Source: Deltaproteobacteria bacterium
GTDB taxonomy: Bacteria > Desulfobacterota > Desulfarculia > Adiutricales > Adiutricaceae
Assembly: GCA_031265205.1 (NCBI GenBank)
Contig: JAISCZ010000154.1
Location: 1 to 38,669 of the forward strand
Length of the DNA: 38,669 bases
Reading direction: 5' to 3'
The notes under the pieces are model-generated. The model saw only the letters and a program-made list of their open reading frames with translations. It searched no databases and was not told where the DNA came from. Positions 8,619 to 19,857 of the stretch are shown one piece after another. Positions within the stretch are counted from its first letter, which is position 1, and each line of letters starts with the position of its first letter. The translations under genes and the position numbers were made by a program.

Positions 8619-9215
8619 TTGCCGTTAGCGCGAGAAAAAGTTTTAGATTTACTCAAGAAAAATAAAGGTTTTCTGCCCTCGAAATTGGCGCGAGAGGCGG
8701 GGATTTCTTTTAGCGCTTTAAAACGACTGGAGCGAAACGAGCTAATTAAGCGCGCGACGCGCGGATTGTATATTGGTAGCGACGTTTGGCCGGACGAGTT
8801 TTATATCGCTCAATTCCGCTACCCTAACGCTATTTTTTCGCATGAAACGGCGCTCTACCTCCATGGTCTTTGCGATCGTTACCCCATGCGTTTGATGATG
8901 ACGGCGCTTTCTGGAGACAGATCGAATATTTTTAAGGACCCGAAAATTCGGGTTTTCCGCTCCGGGGCCAATCTCTTCAACGAGCGCGCGGAAACAATCG
9001 AAACGGAGTTAGGTAATAGTGTCACTGTTTATTCGATGGAACGGACTCTATGCGAATGCCTCTTTTATAGAGATATTTTAGATCTCGACCATGTCATTTC
9101 CGCTCTAAAATGGTACATATTGAATCCGGACCGTGATTTTGACAAATTATTAAAATGCGCGGAACTTTTTAATATGAGAAGAGAAGTCCACTTCTTAATG
9201 GCGGCGATGTTATGA
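8619..9215 (+). CDS. abiEi: AbiEi-type antitoxin / transcriptional regulator
   Basis: The antitoxin half of an AbiE type IV toxin-antitoxin pair. In this family the N-terminal winged helix represses its own operon and the C-terminal domain neutralises the toxin without stable binding. The chosen TTG start at 8619 follows GTGGAGG by eight bases and gives 198 residues, beginning at the winged-helix domain (REKVLDLLKKNKGFLPS, then ISFSALKRLERNELIKR). The central segment WPDEFYIAQFRYPNAIFSH followed by ALYLHGL is the typical AbiEi core. The longer open frame from 8406 adds a Ser/Arg-rich, unrelated extension. It overlaps the toxin gene by ATGA, so translation is probably coupled. The DNA is more AT-rich than the flanks, consistent with horizontal acquisition. 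Confidence 0.88.
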   Translation: MPLAREKVLDLLKKNKGFLPSKLAREAGISFSALKRLERNELIKRATRGLYIGSDVWPDEFYIAQFRYPNAIFSHETALYLHGLCDRYPMRLMMTALSGDRSNIFKDPKIRVFRSGANLFNERAETIETELGNSVTVYSMERTLCECLFYRDILDLDHVISALKWYILNPDRDFDKLLKCAELFNMRREVHFLMAAML

Positions 9216-10075
9216 AATTTCAGAATATCGAGCAATTGATAAAATGGTCAGTTGAATTTTCGAAAAAATTCAGTACGAATGATTCAATTATACGGCAGAT
9301 GTTCTTCATGGAACGCTTTTTGGCGCGCTTATCCGTCTCTCCGCGCCGCGATAATTTTGTTCTGAAAGGAGGGCTCCTTATTTCCTCCATGATCGGTCTC
9401 CAGAATCGGATAACCAAGGATCTGGATGTCTCGGCTTTAAACCTTTCGTTTAATCGCGCCGAAATTGAGAACATTATTAACCTTATCATTTCCGAAAAAA
9501 CTGACGATGGCGTTTCTTTCTCAATCTATAAAACACTACCAATTCGCGAACAATTTAAAGAACCGGATTTTCGCGTTGTCCTAAACACCAAATTCAACGC
9601 GCAAAAAGCTAATTTTCATAAAGCTAATTTTCATATTGATATCGTAAGCGGCGACGCAAACGATCCTCCAGCTGTTCCGTATGAATATAAAACGCTATTT
9701 AACGATAAAACGCTAACTCTGATGGCGGCGAGCGTTGAAACGGTACTCGCGGAAAAAATTTTAACGATTCTTTACTTTAACGTCGAGGGAACCCGTTTCA
9801 AAGACTATTATGACGTTTATACTCTGTTCGCGGCGAACGCCGATAAATTAAATTATGAAACCATGTTTGACATTATTAAGCGAAAATCCGCGCTCTTAGA
9901 CTATCAGAAATATGCCGATAACGCCCCGTATTATTTGGATTTAATCAACAAAAGCCACGAAATCAACGCGGCGTGGAAAAACTATAAAACCAATAACCCT
10001 TATATGAAAGATATTGATTTGCGCGATATTATCGCCATAATTGAAAAAATTTTTCACGAGCGCGCCCAAAGTTAG
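9212..10075 (+). CDS. abiEii: AbiEii/AbiGii nucleotidyltransferase toxin
   Basis: The toxin half of the AbiE system, a 287-residue member of the DNA polymerase-beta-like nucleotidyltransferase superfamily. AbiEii toxins are reported to use nucleotide transfer to stop growth, protecting the population during phage infection. The catalytic signature is visible: KGG at 52-54, then KDLDV with aspartates 70 and 72, the later helix VETVLAEKI, and the RFKDYYDVY motif. Nothing looks broken, so it should be active. The start codon lies inside the antitoxin stop (ATGA), the classic AbiE arrangement. Codon use is AT-rich like its partner. A diverged ~400-bp repeat begins about 25 bases after its stop. 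Confidence 0.9.
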   Translation: MKFQNIEQLIKWSVEFSKKFSTNDSIIRQMFFMERFLARLSVSPRRDNFVLKGGLLISSMIGLQNRITKDLDVSALNLSFNRAEIENIINLIISEKTDDGVSFSIYKTLPIREQFKEPDFRVVLNTKFNAQKANFHKANFHIDIVSGDANDPPAVPYEYKTLFNDKTLTLMAASVETVLAEKILTILYFNVEGTRFKDYYDVYTLFAANADKLNYETMFDIIKRKSALLDYQKYADNAPYYLDLINKSHEINAAWKNYKTNNPYMKDIDLRDIIAIIEKIFHERAQS

Positions 10076-10098
10076 CTTTAACGCTCGTCCCCTTTTTG

Positions 10099-10494
10099 GG
10101 AGTCGAATTAGCGTCTAAATGTTAATGGCTCAAACCGCCGCTGATAATTCGCCCCCAAAGGCGATTATCCATCGGCGGTATCCCCGGGAAGCGCCCTGAT
10201 CGCGTCCAATTTTGACCGCGCTTCCGCTCTTTTTTTCCGTCTCCGGCGTCTTGGCCCGCCCGCCGCCCCTTGCGGAGCCTCCCGCTCTTTCGCTACGGTT
10301 TTTAAGTCTCTTTTCGCTTCGCTTCGCGCGTTTTCCCCAAAAACCGCCCGCCTGAGCGACTACGCTCAAGGCTCAAGACGCCGCCTTGACCGAGCCGTAG
10401 GCTCTTGGCCAAGTATCTTGTTTTGTCTGAAGCGAATCCCTCAAGCGCCAGGCGCGCCCACCGGGATCGCGTTTTTGGGAAGAACCCACTTTCC
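10099..10494 (+). repeat. ~400-bp diverged direct repeat, copy A
   Basis: Starts GAGTCGAATTAGCGTC and ends near GGGATCGCGTTTTTGGGAAG. It aligns along its whole length with 11545-11990 in the same direction. The most conserved block is CTCCGGCGTCTTGGCCCGCC and onward, with further shared blocks AACCGCCCG, GAGCGACTACG and CCGCCTTGACCGAGCC. Internal CTTGGCC/GGCCAAG motifs give it hairpin potential. It encodes no recognisable protein. Confidence 0.8.
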
Positions 10495-10649
10495 GAGCAA
10501 AATCATCTAGATGAATCGTTGAAAGCGTGAATCAAACTTCACGAGTGACTTTTCGCCGCTGGAGCTAAAAATGTTGCTAGATTTCGGCAATTGATTTACG
10601 CTATTCAATAGGGAATTAATTCCGGCGGAAATTGAAAAGGAGCTTTGGC
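10495..10649 (+). promoter_or_regulatory. Upstream region of the AbrB gene with two inverted repeats
   Basis: CGTGAA and TTCACG form a small hairpin at 10526-10543. A perfect palindrome, GGAATTAATTCC, lies at 10612-10623, 27 bases before the ATG. AbrB-type antitoxins bind inverted repeats in their own promoters, so the palindrome is a reasonable operator candidate. AAAAGGAG at 10636-10643 is a good ribosome binding site. Confidence 0.5.
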
Positions 10650-10922
10650 ATGATAAATACAAAAATATCGAACAATGGCCAGATCACTATCCCAGTTGAA
10701 ATCCAAAAAAAATTAGGGGTCAAGGATGGCGATGATGTTTATTTTCGAGTAGAAAATGGAACTGTCACAGTTGAGAATGCCTTCATGGCTGTCTTAAAAA
10801 CGCTTCAGAATGGTTTCGCTGGTGAAGCCGAACGGCTTGGCCTTAAAACTGATGATGACGTTGTAGCTATGGTTAAAGAAGTACGCCGAGAAATTTATAA
10901 AAATAATGCTCGTAATGATTGA
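10650..10922 (+). CDS. AbrB/MazE-like swapped-hairpin antitoxin
   Basis: A 90-residue DNA-binding antitoxin. Residues 1-45 form the AbrB/SpoVT swapped-hairpin fold: KISNNGQITIPVEIQKKLG followed by VKDGDDVYF and VENGTVTVEN. The C-terminal half (LKTDDDVVAMVKEVRREIYK) is the toxin-neutralising tail. The ATG at 10650 follows AAAAGGAG; the longer upstream frame would begin inside the leader. The last codons overlap the start of the PIN toxin remnant (ATG at 10915, stop at 10920-10922), which is normal operon coupling. Since the toxin is frameshifted, this is now probably an orphan antitoxin that may still repress its promoter or neutralise a related toxin elsewhere. Confidence 0.88.
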   Translation: MINTKISNNGQITIPVEIQKKLGVKDGDDVYFRVENGTVTVENAFMAVLKTLQNGFAGEAERLGLKTDDDVVAMVKEVRREIYKNNARND

Positions 10923-11133
10923 CGCTAATATCTTGGCGTCAGCGATTATATTTCCAAGTAACAAGTAATTTGATGGGCGCGCTGTTTTTAAAAATTACTG
11001 AAGAACATCATCTTGCGCTCTCGACAACAGTCCTAGATGAATGTAAAAAAGTCGTACGTAAAAATTTATTGAAAACTTGATTTAGTTGAAATTTCATTAA
11101 ATCAAATTCCTTATGACTTAGTTTCCCATGATG
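10915..11133 (+). pseudogene. PIN-domain (VapC-like) toxin, frameshifted and truncated
   Basis: The reading frame starts with MIDANILASAIIFPS, which carries the first PIN-domain acidic residue, and hits a stop at 10966-10968. Shifting one frame restores NLMGALFLKITEEHHLALST and then TVLDECKKVVRKN, including the second conserved acidic position. A further shift gives KLDLVEISLNQIPYDLVSHD. Homology then ends near 11133, about halfway through a PIN domain. At least two frameshifts and a missing C-terminal half mean no active ribonuclease can be made. The overlap with the AbrB gene shows this was the toxin of that pair. Confidence 0.82.
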
Positions 11134-11544
11134 CGGCTTAAAAGCCGCGAGCTTGGCCAAGCGAGCGAGGGAAGAGAGCGTGGCGATTTCCTTCCAGAAA
11201 CAAAATATAAAGAAACAATTGAAAATTCATCTCGGAAGCGCGTTTCTTTCTTGTCGCCGAGCAATCCGCGCCATATACAAGGTTTCAAAGGTATAACCCA
11301 GTTGAGCGTCCAATACGGACCCAGAACCGTTTTCTACCATGGCGAGGTTCAAGACTCCCTCATCCGGCGCCCTTGTTGGGGATCTCAGGAGGTTACGCGC
11401 AAAGGTGAGGTAGAAAGGACGCTCCGGCGCGGCCAAATTTGGTTTCGAAAGATCTTTTTTTAGAAATTGCCATTCATAAAGCCCAATGTCTCACGCGCGG
11501 CGTAATCAGGTAAATCAACCTTCCCTTCGCGATTCCAAAGAAGG
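11134..11544. other. Stretch between the vapC remnant and repeat copy B
   Basis: No recognised gene. On the minus strand 11227-11436 has a 69-residue frame with protein-like composition (LNLAMVENGSGSVLDAQLGY), and another minus-strand frame ends at 11460 with DLPDYAARETLGFMNGNF. Neither was assigned to a family. They may be remnants of one interrupted gene, because repeat copy B overlaps the upstream part of the second frame. Confidence 0.4.
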
Positions 11545-11990
11545 GGAGTTGAATTAGCGTCAAAACATAAATGACCCAATCCGCCGCGCGAAACGGCCAT
11601 CTGAAAGGAACTATTCATGGGCGATATCCATGAGACGCGCGCTCCAGCCAACAAGGCGATAGTCGCCCGGACGCTCTCGGCGGTAACATACGCTCGGCCA
11701 GATCGCGTCCAAATTTGGCCATATTTCCGCTCCTCTTTAGCGTCTCCGGCGTCTTGGCCCGCCCGCCGCCCCTTGCCCAGACTCCCGCTCTTTCGCTCCG
11801 GCTTGGCTCTCTTTTCGGCGCGCTCTCGCGTTTTTCCGAGAAACCGCCCGTCGGAGCGACTACGCCCCACGGGTCAAGCCGCCGCCTTGACCGAGCCACA
11901 GGCCCTTGGCCAAGCTATCTTTACAGTCGGGAGCGAATCCTCCAGGCGCCAGCGCGCCTCCTCTGGGGATCGTGTTTTGGAGAAGAGTCA
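11545..11990 (+). repeat. ~400-bp diverged direct repeat, copy B
   Basis: The partner of the copy at 10099-10494. It starts GAGTTGAATTAGCGTC, shares GATCGCGTCCAA, CGTCTCCGGCGTCTTGGCCC and GAGCGACTACG with it, and ends near GGGATCGTGTTTTGGAGAAG. Extra bases near 11590-11650 account for its greater length. It ends about 50 bases before the fic start. Confidence 0.8.
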
Positions 11991-12011
11991 ATATCTTGCC
12001 ATTGCGGCGAA

Positions 12012-12056
12012 TATAAGTCATAATCTCCGCAAGGAACGCGGTGATTATGACCTATA
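12012..12056 (+). promoter_or_regulatory. Long inverted repeat over the fic ribosome binding site and start
   Basis: The left arm (12012-12030, TATAAGTCATAATCTCCGC) and right arm (12038-12056, GCGGTGATTATGACCTATA) match at 17 of 19 positions. The seven-base loop AAGGAAC contains the likely Shine-Dalgarno, and both candidate start codons (GTG 12041, ATG 12047) lie in the right arm. This could be an mRNA hairpin that limits translation or an operator for a dimeric regulator. Confidence 0.75.
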
Positions 12057-13171
12057 TTCACGAGAGGCCGGACTGGCCAAAATTTACCTGGAATCTAGAT
12101 GCTTTAGCTACCCTTTTGGCCGAAATTCGTCATAAGCAGGGCCTGCTTCTAGGGCGAATGAGCGCCTTGGGCTTTTCTCTGCGAGCCGAGGCTGGGATGG
12201 AGACCATGGCGCTGGAGTTGGTGAAATCCAGCGCTATCGAGGGCGAGACGGTAGACGCGGTCGAAGCGCGCTCATCTTTAGCCAAACATCTGGGTCTGAA
12301 ACTCGGTGGCCTCAAACCGGTGGGGCGAGAGGTGGAGGGCTTGGCGCTAATGACGCTGGACGCCACCCGCCGTTACGCCGAGCCCTTGACCAGGGAACGC
12401 CTCTGGGGCTGGCAGGCGGCTTTATTCCCCAGCGGCTTCAGCGGTTTGCGGAAAATCACCGTGGGAAAATGGCGCGGTCCAGAGGCCGGACCTATGCGAG
12501 TGGTCTCCGGTCCGATCGGGCGTGAGAGGGTCCATTACGAAGCCCCCGCCGCCGAACGGCTGGATGAGGAAATGGATAGGTTCCTGGCGTGGTTCAATAA
12601 TCCCCCCACTCTGGACCCGGTTCTCAAGGCCGGCCTCGCTCATTTCTGGTTCGTCGCCATTCATCCTTTTGAGGACGGAAACGGACGTATCGCTCGCGCC
12701 ATTGCCGACCGCGCTTTAGCCCAGGCGGATGACTGCCCCGATCGTTTTTACGGCATGTCCGCCAGCATCGAACGGGAGAGACCCGCCTATTACGACATTT
12801 TAGACGAAAGCCAACGGGCCGGCCTTGATATCACCTCCTGGCTTAAATGGTTTCTGGGGTGTCTGGGCGGGGCCATTGATGGAGCGGAGGAAACGCTAGC
12901 CACTGTTAAGCGCAAAGCCCGCGTCTGGCGAAAGGCTAACCTACATCCACTCAACGAGCGGCAACGCCTGGCGCTAGCCCGTCTTCTGGACGATTTCGTG
13001 GGCAAACTCACCAGTGGCGAATACGCTAAACTGGCCAAATGTTCATCGGACACGGCCTTGCGAGATCTGACGGAACTCTTGGAATATGGGCTTCTCGCGC
13101 GCGGCGGGAGTGGCGGGCGCGGCGTCAGTTACGCCTTGGCTCCAGAGGTCGAGAGAGAGGAGCGTCAATAA
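12041..13171 (+). CDS. Fic family protein (DUF4172-Fic-winged helix)
   Basis: A 376-residue Fic enzyme expected to transfer AMP from ATP to hydroxyl side chains of target proteins. It opens with a DUF4172-type domain (TYIHERPDWPKFTW). The N-terminal inhibitory helix carries S63-SAI-E67-G68, matching the (S/T)xxxE(G/N) motif that blocks ATP binding in class II Fic proteins. The catalytic loop HPFEDGNGRIAR is at 208-219 and intact. A C-terminal winged-helix-like segment (GKLTSGEYAKLAKCSSDTAL) may bind DNA. The start is GTG 12041 or ATG 12047; AAGGA at 12031 suits the GTG. A broken IS630 transposase abuts its stop. It is probably a self-inhibited regulator; its targets are unknown. Confidence 0.93.
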   Translation: MIMTYIHERPDWPKFTWNLDALATLLAEIRHKQGLLLGRMSALGFSLRAEAGMETMALELVKSSAIEGETVDAVEARSSLAKHLGLKLGGLKPVGREVEGLALMTLDATRRYAEPLTRERLWGWQAALFPSGFSGLRKITVGKWRGPEAGPMRVVSGPIGRERVHYEAPAAERLDEEMDRFLAWFNNPPTLDPVLKAGLAHFWFVAIHPFEDGNGRIARAIADRALAQADDCPDRFYGMSASIERERPAYYDILDESQRAGLDITSWLKWFLGCLGGAIDGAEETLATVKRKARVWRKANLHPLNERQRLALARLLDDFVGKLTSGEYAKLAKCSSDTALRDLTELLEYGLLARGGSGGRGVSYALAPEVEREERQ

Positions 13172-13174
13172 AGC

Positions 13175-13748
13175 GCGGGGGGCCATCCCGTTTTATTACG
13201 AATGGCGGCGGGGCTAAAGCTTGGATATGTCTCCGCTAAGGCGCGTCGTGGCGGTTTTAAAGCGCGTAAGGACCGCGGCTTTTTAGCGCGATCCTGCGGA
13301 TCCGCCCTAACGCTTATGAACGGCGTCGCCTGTTCAGGCGAATTCCTTCTCCGCGAAGAATCCTCCAAACGGCGCAGGCGGAGATTTTAAGCTTAAAGGC
13401 TATTCTTTTCCCGTCCCAGGCGGTCATCCCCTCGGGAGGAGGCGTTTTCAGCAAAGCTAATACCGCCTCTCTGGTTCGCTCGTCATAGGTCGGCGGTCTT
13501 CCGGAGCGGGGCAAGTCCGCGAGACAGGCGCTCCCGCCCGCGATAAAACGTTTGCGCCAAGTCGCGACGGTGTTGGCGTCAACCCGGAGAGTTCGGGAAA
13601 TCTCCGCGTCGCTTTGGCCCTCGGCGCTCAGGAGAACGATTTTGGCTCTCTGGGACATCCACCTGTCCGCGGCCTTAGGGCTTGACAACCCTTCTAAAAC
13701 GGCGCGCTCCTCTTTGGAGACTTTGGGTTTCGCGGCTTTCTTGGGCAT
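13175..13748 (-). pseudogene. IS630-family transposase remnant, frameshifted and truncated
   Basis: The intact first part (13314-13748) is a 144-residue double helix-turn-helix typical of IS630/Tc1-mariner transposases: RAKIVLLSAEGQSDAEISRT, TVATWRKRFIAGG, DLPRSGRPPTYDERTREAVL and WRILRGEGIRLNRRR. The frame then stops, but shifting at about 13315 restores SVRADPQDRAKKPRSL and PSFSPAAIRNKTG. These align with the start of the DDE domain (the STDPEF region and the DEKPSIQA...TGY region of intact elements), although the first catalytic Asp-Glu is eroded to Ala-Glu. Homology ends at about 13175, next to the fic stop, so most of the catalytic domain is lost. A good ribosome binding site (GAGGAGGG) precedes the ATG, so the DNA-binding half may still be made. 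Confidence 0.8.
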
Positions 13749-13803
13749 GGGGCCCCTCCTCTTTTTGACTCGCCCGCGAATACCGCTCGCGCGCGCGAAT
13801 CCC

Positions 13804-16827
<3,024 letters not shown>

Positions 16828-17123
16828 AAAAGATGTCGGCTCTAAAGCCTTAAGGGCCTCAAGCCAAAATAGACAAAGCCCTCCGGGGGCGAAAGAAGCG
16901 CGCCCTGGCGGATTGGCGCTTGGGGCCCCGGAAGGGCCGCGCGGACGCGCCGCGCGCGTCTTCCCGTGGCGATAGACGAAACTCTCGCCCTATTTTAGCG
17001 AACCCGGGCCAAAGATCAAAGGGAAGGGCTTTTCTTTTTTCCTTCTGGGGGCGCCTTGGAGCCCCAGAGGCGCCCCTCGCGATTTTAAGAAAAAATCCCG
17101 CCGGCGGGAGGCGGCGCCCGCCC
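16828..17123. other. Intergenic region with a strong hairpin
   Basis: About 300 bases with no gene. GGGGCGCC (17047-17054) pairs with GGCGCCCC (17069-17076). It lies just beyond the LysM-protein stop on the minus strand and may end that transcript, although the following T content is poor. Confidence 0.5.
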
Positions 17124-19346
17124 TCAGATGTCCTCGCTGGTAAGAGGGGTCTCGTCCTCGAGGACGATCCCCCCGTCCGGGGCCGCTTCCCCCTGAGGGG
17201 CGGCGGGAGGCGGAGCGCTTAAGGGCGCGCCGCGGTATTTGAGGACCACCACGTTCTGGTTGGGATCGAGGCCCGTCATGTTGTCCGGGAGTTCCACGGA
17301 GGTGAAGAGATAGGTCCGCTCGTTGAAGGTAAAGGTCTGGCCCGCGATGGTGAGGGTAATTTTGGGCCCGCCCGAGCTGTCCCCGTTCAGAACCAAGGGG
17401 CCGCCCAGCTTGACGTTAAGGGCGGCGAGAATGGACTTTAAGACCGACGTCACGTCCCGCGCGCTGGAGATCACCTGAAAACCGTTCTGGCGCAGGGTGC
17501 TGAGTTCCTCGGTGGTCAGATCCCCGTACTCCAAAATGGTCTTGGCGTCGCCCGACTCCCAAAAGACGGCGGGGGAGGAGTTGGGATCCAGATTCTCCCC
17601 GCCCGTGGCGATGCGGCCCGCGACCAGGTCCACTTTGACCCCCAGCCTCGGCGAAAAGCCGAAGCTTTTGACCAAAGCCGCCGCGAAGGCGCTGGCGTTG
17701 TCGTTTTCCTGATCGATAATCGTAAAGTTGTTGACCGGCGTGGCGCCCCGGGCGCTGGCGGCCAGAAGCTGCCCCTTAAAGAGGTCCACCACCAGAATGT
17801 TATGCTGGGTTAAGAATTTGACCCATGGCAGCGGCGTCCCGTTGTCCTGGGAGGGCGCGAGGTTGATGACCACGGGCTGGCCCTTGTTCCAGTCGCCGTC
17901 CGTGGGCCAGACGAGCCAGTCGGCGGAAAGTTTCAGCTTGACGTCGCGGCCCCCCTCGAAGGACTTGTCCTTGCCGTAGACCCGGTAGTAGCCGCACATG
18001 GGCCAGAGCCTCTCGAGGGCCTTTTCCATACTCTCCCCGCGGCTGGGCTGGAAGATTGTGTAGTCCGGGTATTTCGCGCGGAAACGCCCGATAAAATCGG
18101 CCTTCAGGGTCCGGTTCAGATCTAAAATGACCTTGCGCCCGTTCCGCAGCTCAATGACCGGCATGGAGGAGGTGTCCACGTCAAAGTGCGGCGGCTCGTC
18201 GAGGGGCAGAAAGAGCCGCCCCTTAGAAGCGACGGTTTCCCCCAGGCGGGTAAAAACAACCGCGAGGACCTCCCGGGCGTTCTGGGAGTCCGCCGTGGGG
18301 AGAGGCGCGGGGGGAAGGCGCTTGGTTTCGACGCGAAATTTGCTGGCCGCCGGCGCGTTCCCGCGGGGGAGGGGCGCCTGGGCGTCCGAGACGGAGTCGC
18401 CCGCCTGGGCGTAACGAACCTCGGGCCCCGCGTCCCCATAGGCCGCCAGGTAGTCCCCAAAGGCCGGAATACGCAACTCCGCGCCCTCGATAATCATGTT
18501 GGGGTTACGGATCGCGGAATTGAGGCTCACCGTGAGCTTGATGAGGTGCCGGTAAATGAGATTGGGATCCAAGCCCTCGCGGCGCAGGAGCTTTTCCAGA
18601 GTGTCGCCCCGCTTGACGGTCACCGTCCGGTAGACCGTCCCGTCGGAGAGCATGGCCAAGGCCCCGTCGTTGCCGCCCGCCGCGCGGGAGGTCGGCGCGC
18701 TTGAAGCGCTGGGAACGCTGGGGGCGCTCTGAGCGCTCGGGGCGCTCGGCGTTGGAGCGACGGGATTATCCAAAATTTCCCCGTCGGCGCCCCTATCCAC
18801 CCGCAGGGGCCAGACTCCCTCGGGGAGCGGGCCCGTCTCGGCCCCACCCCCCGGAGGTCTCCGGACCACCACCGTGGCCGGGCTCTGGTCCGGGTTCCGC
18901 AGCTCGTAGGTCACCACGTCCTCGAGGATCCGGCCTCCGGGGCTCGCCAGCTCCGGGGCGATTTCCTCCTGGGGGCGGGCCGCGGGCAGATAAAGGTTTT
19001 GCCCGGGGGAGATCTGATCCAAATTGGCGATGGCGGGATTGAGTTCCGCGACCAGTCGCATAATCTGGGCCTCGCGGCCTAAGGTGGCCGAACTCGTGGG
19101 CCACAGGCCCTGTTTTTTGAGGATTCCCTCAATGTTGTCGCCGGGGGAGACCGCGTAATTGTCGATGGTGAAGATGAGATCCTCGTAGGAATACACCTCC
19201 ACGGTCTTGGTGAGGGTTATGACCGACTCTTGGGGACTTACGCCATCCGCGCCGCTCGGGCCGCTCTGGGCCAGCGTCGGGGGAGCCGCCGTGGCCCCCC
19301 AAATTAGCAGCGCTCCCCAGAGCGCGGCGACGAGGGAAATTCTCAT
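17124..19346 (-). CDS. Secreted LysM protein with large unassigned C-terminal domain
   Basis: A 740-residue exported protein. The ATG at 19346 follows GGAGGG by about nine bases and opens a typical signal peptide (MRISLVAALWGALLIWG, cleavage near AAPPTLAQ). A LysM-like module covers about residues 50-130 (SPGDNIEGILKKQG through ISPGQNLYLPA). A Ser/Ala/Pro-rich linker follows, then a second LysM at about 245-305 (VTVKRGDTLEKLLRREGLDP). The remaining ~400 residues form a globular region rich in beta-type motifs (WPTDGDWNKGQPVVINL, LTTEELSTLRQNGFQVI) that I cannot assign. The likely location is the periplasm or cell surface, attached to peptidoglycan. A role in envelope assembly or polysaccharide processing is possible but unproven. 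Confidence 0.85.
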   Translation of the reverse strand: MRISLVAALWGALLIWGATAAPPTLAQSGPSGADGVSPQESVITLTKTVEVYSYEDLIFTIDNYAVSPGDNIEGILKKQGLWPTSSATLGREAQIMRLVAELNPAIANLDQISPGQNLYLPAARPQEEIAPELASPGGRILEDVVTYELRNPDQSPATVVVRRPPGGGAETGPLPEGVWPLRVDRGADGEILDNPVAPTPSAPSAQSAPSVPSASSAPTSRAAGGNDGALAMLSDGTVYRTVTVKRGDTLEKLLRREGLDPNLIYRHLIKLTVSLNSAIRNPNMIIEGAELRIPAFGDYLAAYGDAGPEVRYAQAGDSVSDAQAPLPRGNAPAASKFRVETKRLPPAPLPTADSQNAREVLAVVFTRLGETVASKGRLFLPLDEPPHFDVDTSSMPVIELRNGRKVILDLNRTLKADFIGRFRAKYPDYTIFQPSRGESMEKALERLWPMCGYYRVYGKDKSFEGGRDVKLKLSADWLVWPTDGDWNKGQPVVINLAPSQDNGTPLPWVKFLTQHNILVVDLFKGQLLAASARGATPVNNFTIIDQENDNASAFAAALVKSFGFSPRLGVKVDLVAGRIATGGENLDPNSSPAVFWESGDAKTILEYGDLTTEELSTLRQNGFQVISSARDVTSVLKSILAALNVKLGGPLVLNGDSSGGPKITLTIAGQTFTFNERTYLFTSVELPDNMTGLDPNQNVVVLKYRGAPLSAPPPAAPQGEAAPDGGIVLEDETPLTSEDI

Positions 19347-19857
19347 TAAAAAAACCCTCCCTGGGCCTCGGGGCTCTCGGCTTGCCGTTAAGCTATCGTT
19401 ATCTAACAATTAGAAGGCTCCGTCTCGCGATACTTCGCCAAGGAGCGCGTCCCCTTGGCCCTCTCCCCCGCCCGGAGGCGGCGACAGGCGCCGCGCGACC
19501 CAAACCGGGCGACGGCGCGCGGCGCGCGCTCCCCTATCTTCCCCACGGCGCGCGCGGCGAAAGGGGCGCCGGGGGCCGTTATCCGCTTTATCTTGGCTCT
19601 GGGCCTCGCCGCGGCCCGTCTATTTTGGCGAGGATTTAGAAAAATTAAGCATACTAGACGCTTAATAATACAATTTTAATCTTAAATACGCAAATTTTTT
19701 GTTTCTTAAAGTTTTTTTTGAAACCCTAAAACTTGGGCCCCCGACTCTTAAGTCCACTAAAAAAGGGCTTTTTTTCGCCAAGGCCGTTCCCCCGCCCGCG
19801 CTTTTTTTGCGCGCCCCGCGCCGCGCGCCATGGCCCCGCGCGCCATGGCCCCGCGCC
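19347..19857. other. Gene-free stretch upstream of the LysM protein
   Basis: No supported gene. It includes an AT-rich patch at about 19640-19720, the likely promoter area for the minus-strand LysM gene, and a short GC-rich direct repeat (GCGCCATGGCCCC twice, about 19826-19853). Confidence 0.5.

Noticed and set aside
13314..13748. A stand-alone helix-turn-helix regulator
   Set aside because: The double HTH and the shifted-frame continuation match IS630 transposases, so it is treated as an element remnant.
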